DNA from: Mangrovimonas xylaniphaga
Lineage (GTDB): Bacteria; Bacteroidota; Bacteroidia; Flavobacteriales; Flavobacteriaceae
Direction of reading: 5' to 3'
Length of the DNA stretch: 64,000 bases
Assembly (NCBI RefSeq): GCF_001280435.1
Contig: NZ_LBIP01000018.1
Coordinates: 558,001 to 622,000 of the forward strand
Shown: positions 9,530 through 16,955 of the stretch, one piece after another
How positions within the stretch are numbered: position 1 is the first letter of the stretch
Layout of the letters: each line of letters starts with the position of its first letter
Made by a program: the position numbers and the translations under genes
The notes under the pieces: generated by a model
What the model saw: only the letters and a program-made list of their open reading frames with translations
Told to the model about the DNA's origin: nothing
The model's database searches: none

Positions 9530-10150
9530 TTAGAACATATACCCAACAGAAAGTTGAATTACGCCATTGTTTACAATAAACTCATCACTATAATCACTAT
9601 CATTAAGGTTCATTAAACCTAAACTAAAACGAGCTCCAAAATTTAATCCATTTTCCATTTTGTAACCAGCTCCTACATTAAAAGCAAAATCAATGGATTT
9701 GATATCTTCCAAATCACCTTCTCCAGACTCATTGACAGAAACACCTCCAAAATCTTCACTATATTCATATTCATACTTTGCAGAAGCTAAAATTCCCAAT
9801 TGAGGCCCTGCTTCAACGCTAAAACCATTTACAATATAATATTTAAAAGATACCGGAACATTAATATAATCTAGCTTCCAAGTTTCTTCTTCCGAATAAC
9901 CTTCTCCGGACCAATCATATTTTGCTCCCTGTGTTGAAAATAAAACTTCTCCCTGCAGTCCCATTCTTTCATTGAATTTGTATTCTGCGATTCCCCCAAT
10001 GTGAAATCCTAATCTCATATCAGCATCTTCAATGTCTCCTCCTAGAGTTGCAAAATTTACACCCGTTTTTATACCAAAGTTAAGTTCTTGAGCATTGACA
10101 TTTGATAATCCGAAAACTGCAATTGCAGCACATAGTAATAATTTTTTCAT
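9530..10150 (-). CDS. outer-membrane beta-barrel protein (porin-family/PorT-like)
   Basis: 206 residues. A clean Sec signal (MKKLLLCAAIAVFGLSNVNAQE, cut before or after AQ) is followed by alternating hydrophobic/polar strands and ends with an aromatic residue (LSVGYMF), as expected for an eight-stranded barrel inserted by BamA. The opening NFGIKTGVNFATLGGD is typical of the small PorT/OMP_b-brl_2 barrels of Bacteroidota. An acidic loop near residues 85-95 and another near 130-150 would face outside. Function is unknown. It has a well-formed promoter just upstream and its own terminator, so it is a single-gene unit. Confidence 0.85.
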   Translation of the reverse strand: MKKLLLCAAIAVFGLSNVNAQELNFGIKTGVNFATLGGDIEDADMRLGFHIGGIAEYKFNERMGLQGEVLFSTQGAKYDWSGEGYSEEETWKLDYINVPVSFKYYIVNGFSVEAGPQLGILASAKYEYEYSEDFGGVSVNESGEGDLEDIKSIDFAFNVGAGYKMENGLNFGARFSLGLMNLNDSDYSDEFIVNNGVIQLSVGYMF

Positions 10151-10179
10151 AATAGATTTGGTTTTGTTTAATTGGGCGG

Positions 10180-10209
10180 CAAAATTAGAAACTAATTTTG
10201 TTCACACAA
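10180..10209 (-). promoter_or_regulatory. promoter of the 9530-10150 barrel gene, overlapped by an inverted repeat
   Basis: On the minus strand TTG (10209-10207), exactly 19 bases, then TAATTTTG (10187-10180), a full match to TTG-N19-TAnnTTTG. The -7 box is half of a perfect inverted repeat, CAAAATTAG (10180-10188) and CTAATTTTG (10192-10200), with a 3-base spacer. The start codon is about 30 bases downstream. Confidence 0.65.
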
Positions 10210-10330
10210 GAAACTTTATAGATTTTTCTGACATATAAAAAAATTAAAAATGATGCCCGAAATGCGTCCTTCACATTTCAATATGCTATTAACTAGTAAT
10301 AAACACCTTGTCAATGTTTAAAATTATAGT

Positions 10331-10364
10331 TAAAACAAAAAGGTCGAAACTTAAGCTTCGACCT
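10331..10364 (-). terminator. terminator of the two-gene barrel unit
   Basis: Stem AGGTCGAA/TTCGACCT (10341-10348 with 10357-10364), extended inward by a G-U and a C-G pair. On the minus strand it is followed by a T-rich tract. It lies about 45 bases after the stop codon at 10410. Confidence 0.8.
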
Positions 10365-10409
10365 CATAAAAAAAATTATAAACATTGTTTATTCCAGCAG
10401 ATTAAGAAA

Positions 10410-10898
10410 TTAAAACTGGAACAACACCCCAACATTGGCATTCCCCCAATTAAACCGGTCGGAATAATTCTCATAAGAAACATTGATTTCAATAAAATCC
10501 CCCACATCAATTCCTGCAATAGGCCGTACGTAAAAACCACCATCGAGATAATCCGATATTCCAAAGGCATAACCAACATCTATTCCACCTGTGAATATCC
10601 CGAATACCTTCACTCGGGCAGCTCCTGCCACAGGTACAAACTGCGCATCGTCCCTATAGAAGTAACGGTTATTGTTATCAATAAAGAAATTTCTGTAACC
10701 TACCGTGGGTCCAAAACTTAAAAAGGCATCATTATACCCAAACATATAATAGGCATCAACGCCTAAGGACAAATCGGAGCCGTTCAACGCATCGGATGAA
10801 GCCAATCCTACATTGGCCCCTAACTTGAAAACTCCTTGCGCTTTGCCACAGAAGGAGATTCCAACAATGAGAACCACAGTTAATAATAGTTTTTTCAT
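10410..10898 (-). CDS. small outer-membrane beta-barrel protein
   Basis: 162 residues from the ATG at 10898 (MKKLLLTVVLIVGISFCGKAQG); a start four codons further upstream would use a non-ATG codon and adds nothing to the signal. The signal peptide probably ends at KAQ. The rest alternates like beta strands, with FKLGANVGLASSDALNG at the start and an aromatic C-terminal residue (GVLFQF). It lies 25 bases downstream of a related barrel gene, so the two are probably one transcript. No function can be given. The Cys in ISFCGKA could be read as a lipobox, but the AQ cleavage site fits better. Confidence 0.75.
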   Translation of the reverse strand: MKKLLLTVVLIVGISFCGKAQGVFKLGANVGLASSDALNGSDLSLGVDAYYMFGYNDAFLSFGPTVGYRNFFIDNNNRYFYRDDAQFVPVAGAARVKVFGIFTGGIDVGYAFGISDYLDGGFYVRPIAGIDVGDFIEINVSYENYSDRFNWGNANVGVLFQF

Positions 10899-10923
10899 GA
10901 TTAATAGCATTTATGTTTACATT

Positions 10924-11517
10924 TTAAAAAGAGTATTCAATACCAATATTGAGAGAGTTAAATCCGTTGACATTGTAAAAATAGTCTTGTGCCGAATGAT
11001 CTACTTCTGCAGTAATTACCTGAAAGGAAGCCAATAGATTAATCATTCCCAAATTGTACCCAAACTTAGGTCTAAAGTACATTCCTGTATCCGCATCACC
11101 CGACACATTAACGGCAAATCCAAGATCCAAACCAGCAAAAAAAGCATGGTCCATAAAATGATAACGAGCAGAAGCAGCAATTGGTAAAAATGAATTGCTA
11201 TCATTATCGATTCGAATTGTTGTATCACCTTGATGGCGGAAATAATAACCGTCTCCGGAGAAATGGGTATACCCAACCAAACCTCCTACTTCAAGATTTT
11301 CTGCAACTTCAACTAAATAAGTACCATAAAACCCAAAATTAAAATTGGAAATATCTGTGGTCCCGCTCAGTGGAAACCCTACATCCGCTCCAATTTTAAA
11401 CCCTCCTGTCTTTATTTTTTCAATCATATCATCACTTACTTCTTCACTATCAGTTTGAGCCTTAGCAGCAATAATTGACATGGACATAAAGATGGCTAAG
11501 CATACAATTCTTTTCAT
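10924..11517 (-). CDS. outer-membrane beta-barrel protein
   Basis: 197 residues. Sec signal MKRIVCLAIFMSMSIIAAKAQ, then a short acidic linker (residues 22-33), then a barrel beginning GGFKIGADVGFPLSGT and ending in an aromatic residue (LNIGIEYSF). Similar in plan to the gene downstream (10410-10898), with which it probably forms a two-gene unit. A TAAATTTG sequence on the minus strand at 11604-11597 matches the -7 box but has only a GTG at the -33 position and would leave an 80-base leader. Function is unknown. Confidence 0.78.
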   Translation of the reverse strand: MKRIVCLAIFMSMSIIAAKAQTDSEEVSDDMIEKIKTGGFKIGADVGFPLSGTTDISNFNFGFYGTYLVEVAENLEVGGLVGYTHFSGDGYYFRHQGDTTIRIDNDSNSFLPIAASARYHFMDHAFFAGLDLGFAVNVSGDADTGMYFRPKFGYNLGMINLLASFQVITAEVDHSAQDYFYNVNGFNSLNIGIEYSF

Positions 11518-11688
11518 ACGTATTCTAATTTTAATGAATTACTATTTAGTTAATTGGAATTTTAATCATTGTTTCTCTTACCGTCAACAACACTAACAAA
11601 TTTACTTATATAACTTATTTAAAACACTTTATCTGCATATTTTTTTTACAATCCCTACGAAACCCCCTTCTAATCTGTATTTTAAATT

Positions 11689-11720
11689 TTGAATATTCCC
11701 TTAAAATAATAGTACATTTA
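11689..11720 (+). promoter_or_regulatory. putative xerD promoter, almost leaderless
   Basis: TTG at 11689-11691, 21-base spacer, TACATTTA at 11713-11720 (one mismatch from TAnnTTTG). The box ends only four bases before the xerD ATG at 11725, so the transcript would have nearly no leader. Confidence 0.45.
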
Positions 11721-11724
11721 GCCA

Positions 11725-12624
11725 ATGAATTGGCAAAACGCGCTTCAAGATTACAAACACTATTTAAAGATAGAACGGGGCCTATCCCAGAACTCTATTG
11801 ATAATTATGAGTACGATATCCTAAAGCTCATTAATTATTTACAGCAAAATGATATTTCTGTTTTACCTCTAGATATTACAAAGGAATCAGTTCAACCTTT
11901 CATTTATGAAATCTCCAAAAGTATCAACGCTAGATCCCAATCACGATTGATTTCTGGACTGCGAAGTTTTTTTGGCTATTTGGTATTTGAAGAATATCGG
12001 GATACCAACCCAATGGACCATATTGAATCGCCCAAAATCGGCAGGAAACTACCTGACACTTTAAGCGTTGACGACATAGACCATCTTATTGCCGCCATAG
12101 ATTTAAGTAAAGACGAAGGTGAACGCAATAGAGCCATTTTGGAAACCCTTTATAGCTGTGGCCTTCGTGTGAGCGAGTTGACCAATCTAAAATTATCTGA
12201 TCTCTTTTTTGAAGAAGGCTTTATAAAAGTGACTGGAAAAGGAGATAAACAACGCTTTGTGCCTATTGATCCTCAAACCCAGAAATACATCAATATTTAC
12301 AGGAAAGAAGTGCGCGTTCATCTTCCCATAAAACCTGAATTTAAAGATACGTTGTTCCTTAACCGAAGAGGCAAACAGCTTACTAGAGCCATGATTTTTA
12401 CCATCATCAAGCAATTAGCTGTTAAAATCAATCTTAACAAAAGTATTTCTCCCCACACTTTCCGACACTCCTTTGCAACACATTTATTGGAAAATGGAGC
12501 CGATTTAAGGTCCATACAAATGATGTTGGGCCACGAAAGCATTACTACTACAGAAATCTACATGCATTTGGACAGAAGCCACTTAAAAGAAGTACTGATG
12601 ACGTATCATCCCAGAAAAAAATAA
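11725..12624 (+). CDS. xerD: tyrosine recombinase XerD
   Basis: 299 residues, standard for XerC/XerD. N-terminal SAM-like core-binding domain (1-105), then the catalytic domain with R148 (CGLRVSEL), K172, H244 and R247 (HTFRHSF), H270 (LGHES) and the nucleophile Y279 (TEIYMHLD). The set is complete, so the enzyme should be active. It resolves chromosome dimers at dif during division and is often used by mobile elements. The window has no integron or element beside it, and the gene is a normal single unit between barrel genes and rny, so a housekeeping role is likely. XerC cannot be excluded, but one such recombinase is usually named XerD in this group. Confidence 0.92.
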   Translation: MNWQNALQDYKHYLKIERGLSQNSIDNYEYDILKLINYLQQNDISVLPLDITKESVQPFIYEISKSINARSQSRLISGLRSFFGYLVFEEYRDTNPMDHIESPKIGRKLPDTLSVDDIDHLIAAIDLSKDEGERNRAILETLYSCGLRVSELTNLKLSDLFFEEGFIKVTGKGDKQRFVPIDPQTQKYINIYRKEVRVHLPIKPEFKDTLFLNRRGKQLTRAMIFTIIKQLAVKINLNKSISPHTFRHSFATHLLENGADLRSIQMMLGHESITTTEIYMHLDRSHLKEVLMTYHPRKK

Positions 12625-12636
12625 TGATATCAAACA

Positions 12637-12667
12637 AAAAAGGCATCCGTATAGGATGCCTTTTTTA
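12637..12667 (+). terminator. bidirectional terminator between xerD and rny
   Basis: Perfect 8-bp stem AGGCATCC/GGATGCCT with a 5-base loop, A run before and T run after. It serves both convergent genes. Confidence 0.88.
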
Positions 12668-12684
12668 TGATTAATTTTCTCAAG

Positions 12685-14262
12685 TTATTTAGCAATGTTT
12701 ACCGCTCTAGTTTCCCTAATTACGGTAACTTTTACTTGTCCTGGATAGGTCATGTCTGTTTGGATTTTTTGAGAAATCTCAAAAGACAATTTAGCCGCTT
12801 GATCATCAGAAACTTTTTCGCTTTCCACAATCACCCTTAGCTCTCTACCAGCTTGGATAGCATAGGCTTTGTTTACACCGCTAAATCCAAAAGCAACATC
12901 TTCCAAGTCTTTCAAACGTTGGATATACGAATCCAAAACTTGACGTCTTGCTCCTGGTCTTGCTCCAGAAATAGCATCACATACTTGAATAACTGGCGCC
13001 AATAAAGTCGTCATTTCTATTTCATCGTGGTGAGCTCCAATGGCATTACAAACTTCTGGTTTTTCGCCATACTTTTCTGCCCACTGCATTCCCAAGATAG
13101 CGTGAGGTGTTTCAACATCTGCTTCGGAATCTGGCACTTTTCCTATATCGTGCAATAAACCGGCACGTTTAGCCAATTTTGGATTTAAGCCCAATTCCGC
13201 GGCCATAACTCCGCAAAGTTTTGCAACTTCCCTAGAATGCTGTAATAAATTTTGTCCGTATGAAGAACGATACTTCATACGTCCGACCAATTTGATCAAT
13301 TCTGGGTGCAATCCGTGAATACCTAAGTCGATTACCGTACGCTTACCAACTTCGATAATTTCCTGCTCAATTTGTTTTTGAGTCTTTTTAACCACTTCCT
13401 CAATACGGGCAGGGTGAATTCTACCATCGGTAACCAAACGGTGTAACGATAAACGTGCTACTTCACGACGCACAGAATCAAAACAAGACAAAATGATAGC
13501 TTCTGGTGTATCGTCTACAATAATCTCAACACCTGTAGCGGCTTCAATGGCACGAATGTTACGTCCTTCCCTACCAATGATTCTTCCCTTCACATCATCC
13601 GATTCAATATTGAAAACTGATACACAGTTGTCAATAGCCTCTTCGGTACCAATACGCTGAATGGTATTAATAATGATTTTCTTGGCTTCTTGCTGAGCGG
13701 TAAGTTTGGCCTCTTCAATGCGGTCTTGAACATAAGCCATAGCATCCGATTTTGCCTCATTTTTAAGAGACTCTACAAGTTCTGCTTTAGCGTCTTCTGC
13801 AGACAGTCCAGAAATCACTTCCAGCTGCTTGATTTGGCTTTTGTGAGCCTTTTCAATCTCAACTTTCTTCTTTTCCAAAAACTCCAAACGAAAATCGTAA
13901 TCCTTAATCTTATCTTCAATGGATTGGTTTGCCTTTTTATGCTTGGCCAACTCATTGGATACCTGAGATTCTTTATCCCTAGTACGCTTTTCTGCTTCGG
14001 CAATTTTCTTATCGCGCGATAAAATCACCTTTTCATGCTCTGATTTCAGCTCAATAAATTTCTCCTTAGCCTGAAGTATTTTGTCCTTTTTGATAGATTC
14101 TCCTTCGGCAGTAGCCTGCTTGATGATTCCTTCGGCCTCTTGCTTTGCATTGGCGACAACTTTTGATGCATTGTTCTTTTCAAGAGTCTTTGCAACAATA
14201 TATCCAATGACTACACCAAGTACCACGCCTCCTACAATCAATAAAATTGTGTTCATTTCCAT
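12685..14262 (-). CDS. rny: ribonuclease Y
   Basis: 525 residues, typical size. One N-terminal membrane helix (residues 5-25), a long coiled coil (about 30-190), a KH RNA-binding domain with [10 protein letters not shown] at 226-235, and an HD phosphohydrolase domain with the HD pair at 371-372 (LLHDIGKVP). It is an inner-membrane-anchored endoribonuclease that starts mRNA decay. Its start codon is only about 25 bases after the terminator-like end of the 6S-like RNA gene, so expression must come from read-through or from a promoter inside that RNA gene. The shared terminator with xerD lies downstream. Confidence 0.96.
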   Translation of the reverse strand: MEMNTILLIVGGVVLGVVIGYIVAKTLEKNNASKVVANAKQEAEGIIKQATAEGESIKKDKILQAKEKFIELKSEHEKVILSRDKKIAEAEKRTRDKESQVSNELAKHKKANQSIEDKIKDYDFRLEFLEKKKVEIEKAHKSQIKQLEVISGLSAEDAKAELVESLKNEAKSDAMAYVQDRIEEAKLTAQQEAKKIIINTIQRIGTEEAIDNCVSVFNIESDDVKGRIIGREGRNIRAIEAATGVEIIVDDTPEAIILSCFDSVRREVARLSLHRLVTDGRIHPARIEEVVKKTQKQIEQEIIEVGKRTVIDLGIHGLHPELIKLVGRMKYRSSYGQNLLQHSREVAKLCGVMAAELGLNPKLAKRAGLLHDIGKVPDSEADVETPHAILGMQWAEKYGEKPEVCNAIGAHHDEIEMTTLLAPVIQVCDAISGARPGARRQVLDSYIQRLKDLEDVAFGFSGVNKAYAIQAGRELRVIVESEKVSDDQAAKLSFEISQKIQTDMTYPGQVKVTVIRETRAVNIAK

Positions 14263-14282
14263 GTTTAGTTAGTTAATATATA

Positions 14283-14450
14283 TAAAAAAGCCTACATCGG
14301 TTTAACATTTTGTATAAACTCCTTAAAAACAAGTTTAGGGCTAACAAGCTGATCAACCCTCTGTTCAGAGACAGCTCGGTTTTACAACTTAAACTCACCC
14401 TTTTTAAAGAATTAACGTTGAGTTTATCAAAAAAAATAACCAATGTAGGC
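14283..14450 (-). ncRNA. ssrS: 6S RNA candidate (ssrS, flavobacterial type)
   Basis: The 215-base space between zapA and rny folds as one long closed structure. Its ends pair over 13 bp with one mismatch: GCCTACAT and GGTT (14290-14302) with AACC and ATGTAGGC (14438-14450). Inside are a second helix (ATAAACTC 14323-14330 with GAGTTTAT 14420-14427) and an apical hairpin AGCTG...CAGCT with CTCTG/AGAG (about 14347-14376), separated by open regions. On the minus strand the closing helix ends in six T, a Rho-independent end. Length (about 160 nt), shape and position directly after zapA are those of 6S RNA, which binds RNA polymerase as a promoter mimic. A leader of rny is the alternative. Confidence 0.72.
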
Positions 14451-14476
14451 AGTAACCTTATTTTATTTAAAGAACG

Positions 14477-14770
14477 TTATGAGTTTAAATGTAGCTGCAG
14501 GAGTTCATCCAGGGCCAACAACTTGTTTTCCACCTCTTCGCTTACATTTTCTCGATCTATAGATTTTTGCTCTAATTGGGAGGCAAACTGCAAGGCACAC
14601 ATGGCCAATACATCTTGCTTATCCCTTACAGAATAATTTTGCTCAAACTGGCCTATCATTGCTTCAATCTTCTTCGCCGCCTTTCGCAACCCTTCCTCCT
14701 GGCTTGGAGCTATTGTTAAAGGGTACACCCTATTTGCAATGGAAAGCTTTATCTTAAGCTGTTCTGACAT
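14477..14770 (-). CDS. zapA: cell division protein ZapA
   Basis: 97 residues. The N-terminal part (LKIKLSIANRVYPLTIAPSQEEGLRKAAKKI) is the ZapA FtsZ-binding domain and the C-terminal half is a coiled coil for dimer/tetramer formation. ZapA bundles FtsZ filaments at the division site. It lies 16 bases downstream of a coiled-coil gene on the same strand and is followed by the 6S-like RNA, a gene order seen in many bacteria. Confidence 0.92.
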   Translation of the reverse strand: MSEQLKIKLSIANRVYPLTIAPSQEEGLRKAAKKIEAMIGQFEQNYSVRDKQDVLAMCALQFASQLEQKSIDRENVSEEVENKLLALDELLQLHLNS

Positions 14771-14786
14771 ACATCATACAATTACA

Positions 14787-15077
14787 TTATTCAGACAATT
14801 GCGCAATACAGTGGTCAATATCCCTGATTAATGCGTTTATTTTGAGCTTCGTTTCTCTGTTATCTTCGTCACTGCCCAGTAAGGATTTTGCTACCTTGAG
14901 CGCTTCGTATTTTTCAACCCAAGCACTTATTTCTTCCTGGTATTGTAAATTCTTTTGCTGTTGAAGAGCTAATTCCTGCGAAAGCTTAGCATTTGTTTGC
15001 CTTAAAACCTCGAGTTTGTGCAAAAGCTTGCTAATTTTATTCTCTAAAGAATCTACAATCTCTTCAATTTTACTCAT
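14787..15077 (-). CDS. small coiled-coil protein encoded with zapA
   Basis: 96 residues from the ATG at 15077 (MSKIEEIVDSLENKISKLLHKLE); a start two codons earlier is possible. Nearly the whole protein is a heptad-rich coiled coil with no signal or membrane segment. Proteins of this type often sit directly before zapA in Bacteroidota and play the part of ZapB-like or ZauP-like ZapA partners in the division apparatus; that role is inferred from context and shape only. A good promoter lies about 25 bases upstream. Confidence 0.75.
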   Translation of the reverse strand: MSKIEEIVDSLENKISKLLHKLEVLRQTNAKLSQELALQQQKNLQYQEEISAWVEKYEALKVAKSLLGSDEDNRETKLKINALIRDIDHCIAQLSE

Positions 15078-15101
15078 TTGCAATATCCACTACTGTCTCA
15101 A

Positions 15102-15132
15102 CAAAGTTAACATACCAAAACAAAAATCACAA
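15102..15132 (-). promoter_or_regulatory. promoter of the coiled-coil/zapA unit
   Basis: On the minus strand TTG (15132-15130), 20-base spacer, TAACTTTG (15109-15102), a full match to the Bacteroidota consensus. The expected start point gives a leader of about 20 bases. Confidence 0.65.
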
Positions 15133-15209
15133 TTGTTTTACAATAATTTTTAAAATAATTAATTATAGAATGTAAAGTGCTGTTTTCTACTATTTATGGG
15201 CAATCCCTT

Positions 15210-15239
15210 TTGAAGATTAGTGCCAAATTAATATTTTAG
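15210..15239 (+). promoter_or_regulatory. putative promoter of the M23 peptidase/TonB receptor unit
   Basis: TTG at 15210-15212, 19-base spacer, TATTTTAG at 15232-15239 (one mismatch from TAnnTTTG). The ATG follows at 15256. Confidence 0.45.
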
Positions 15240-15255
15240 CCTCTCAAATTTGCTT

Positions 15256-16944
15256 ATGAAAAAGACCCTATTTTTCCTACTGTTACTATGCCATATTAGC
15301 TTTTCACAAACCGAATACCCTCAGGACTATTTTAGAAATCCTATGGAGATTCCTATTGTGCTTGCTGGGACCTTTGCCGAATTGCGTCCCAACCACTTTC
15401 ATGCTGGCTTGGACATAAAAACACAACAGCGCGAAGGCCTAAATGTGCATACTTCGGCCCCGGGATATGTGAGCAGAATTAAGATTTCGCATTTTGGCTA
15501 CGGTAAGGCACTATATGTCACCCATCCCAATGGTTACACCACGGTATATGCCCACTTGCAAAAGTTTTCAGATAAAATTGAAAAGTATATCAAGGAGTGT
15601 CAATATCAAAAGGAAACCTACGAAGTAGAAGTCTTCCCTACACCAGATGAACTTCCTGTGACGCAGGACGAAATCATTGCACTTTCAGGAAATACTGGAG
15701 GTTCCTTTGCTCCCCATCTGCATTTTGAAATTCGCGATAACGAAGAGCGCCCGATGAACCCCATGCTATTTGGGTTGGATGTGAAGGATTCGCGAAAGCC
15801 AACCATAAATGGAATTTTTGCCTATGCCAAAAACGAAAAATCGCATGTAAACGGGTCTCAAAAACGAATCGAACTTCGATTGATCCCAACAGCAGGCAGC
15901 GATTTCAATGTTGAAGAAATTGAAGCTTTAGGAGATATAGGATTCGGAATCAATACCTACGACAGATTGGATGATGCGCCCAATAAAAATGGCGTAAACA
16001 GCATTCAGTGTTTTTACAACGGAAGCAAACATTTTGAAATTGATTTTAAACGCTTTAGCTATTCAGAAACGAAACACATCAACCGCTTGATAGATTTTGA
16101 AAACTATAAAACCAAGCACAATTACATCCAAAAACTCTTTGTTGAACAAAACAATCCATTGAGCCTTTATAAAGATGTGGAAAACAACGGCTATGTAACT
16201 GTTCTGGACAGTACATCCTCTGTTTATAAAATCAGGGTAAAGGATTTTAAGGACAATGATGTTTGGATTACCATTCCTATTAAAGGAACCGAACTTGAGT
16301 TGCCAAAACAAGAAGAAGACATCAAACCTATGTATTATGCGTTGCCTGGAAAAGCTACCAACTTGGAAAAAGGCAATATTTCAGTTTACATTCCCCAAGG
16401 AACCTTCTATGATGACACCTATTTGGATTTTGATGTGAAAGCAGACACGCTTTTGTTAGGAAAAGATATTGTCCCGCTTCAAAAAAGTTTCACCATTAAA
16501 TATGATATCAGTAATTATCTAGATGACGACAAAGAGAAGCTTTACATTGCCGAACTAACAGGTTATAACAAAACGCCAAGATACCTCACTACCTCCCGTC
16601 AAGGCGAAACCCTTGCTGCTAAAACAAAATCTCTGGGTACTTTTACCCTAGAATCCGATTTGGTACCACCAACAATTACACCTGTAAATTTTTATGATGG
16701 TAAATGGATGAGTAATGCCAATGAATTAAAAGTGAAAATTGGAGACAAAGACTCAGGCATCAGCAACTATCGCGCAACCATTAACGGAAAATGGATTTTA
16801 ATGGAGTATGAATACAAAAAAGGCACTTTGACCTATAACTTTGAGGATAAAATTATTAGTGATACCGAAAACAATTTGAAGGTCATCGTTACAGATAATG
16901 TAGGAAATAGTTCTACATTTGAAGCTACGTTTTTTAGAAAATAA
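15256..16944 (+). CDS. M23-family (LytM-type) metallopeptidase, exported
   Basis: 562 residues from the ATG at 15256. Signal peptide MKKTLFFLLLLCHISFSQ. The LytM domain is at the N-terminus (about 30-175): zinc ligands H49 and D53 in HFHAGLD, and the HLHFEI motif about residue 155. The remaining 390 residues are beta-rich and resemble repeated Ig-like domains. All zinc motifs are present, so it is likely an active peptidoglycan endopeptidase or a close relative in the periplasm. The stop codon is 11 bases before the start of a TonB receptor gene, so the two are almost certainly co-transcribed. Confidence 0.9.
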   Translation: MKKTLFFLLLLCHISFSQTEYPQDYFRNPMEIPIVLAGTFAELRPNHFHAGLDIKTQQREGLNVHTSAPGYVSRIKISHFGYGKALYVTHPNGYTTVYAHLQKFSDKIEKYIKECQYQKETYEVEVFPTPDELPVTQDEIIALSGNTGGSFAPHLHFEIRDNEERPMNPMLFGLDVKDSRKPTINGIFAYAKNEKSHVNGSQKRIELRLIPTAGSDFNVEEIEALGDIGFGINTYDRLDDAPNKNGVNSIQCFYNGSKHFEIDFKRFSYSETKHINRLIDFENYKTKHNYIQKLFVEQNNPLSLYKDVENNGYVTVLDSTSSVYKIRVKDFKDNDVWITIPIKGTELELPKQEEDIKPMYYALPGKATNLEKGNISVYIPQGTFYDDTYLDFDVKADTLLLGKDIVPLQKSFTIKYDISNYLDDDKEKLYIAELTGYNKTPRYLTTSRQGETLAAKTKSLGTFTLESDLVPPTITPVNFYDGKWMSNANELKVKIGDKDSGISNYRATINGKWILMEYEYKKGTLTYNFEDKIISDTENNLKVIVTDNVGNSSTFEATFFRK

Positions 16945-16955
16945 AATCTCAACTA

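Noticed and set aside
11725-12624. XerD as the integrase of a mobile element
   Set aside because: No repeats, tRNA, or element genes lie beside it, and it sits among housekeeping genes with a shared terminator.
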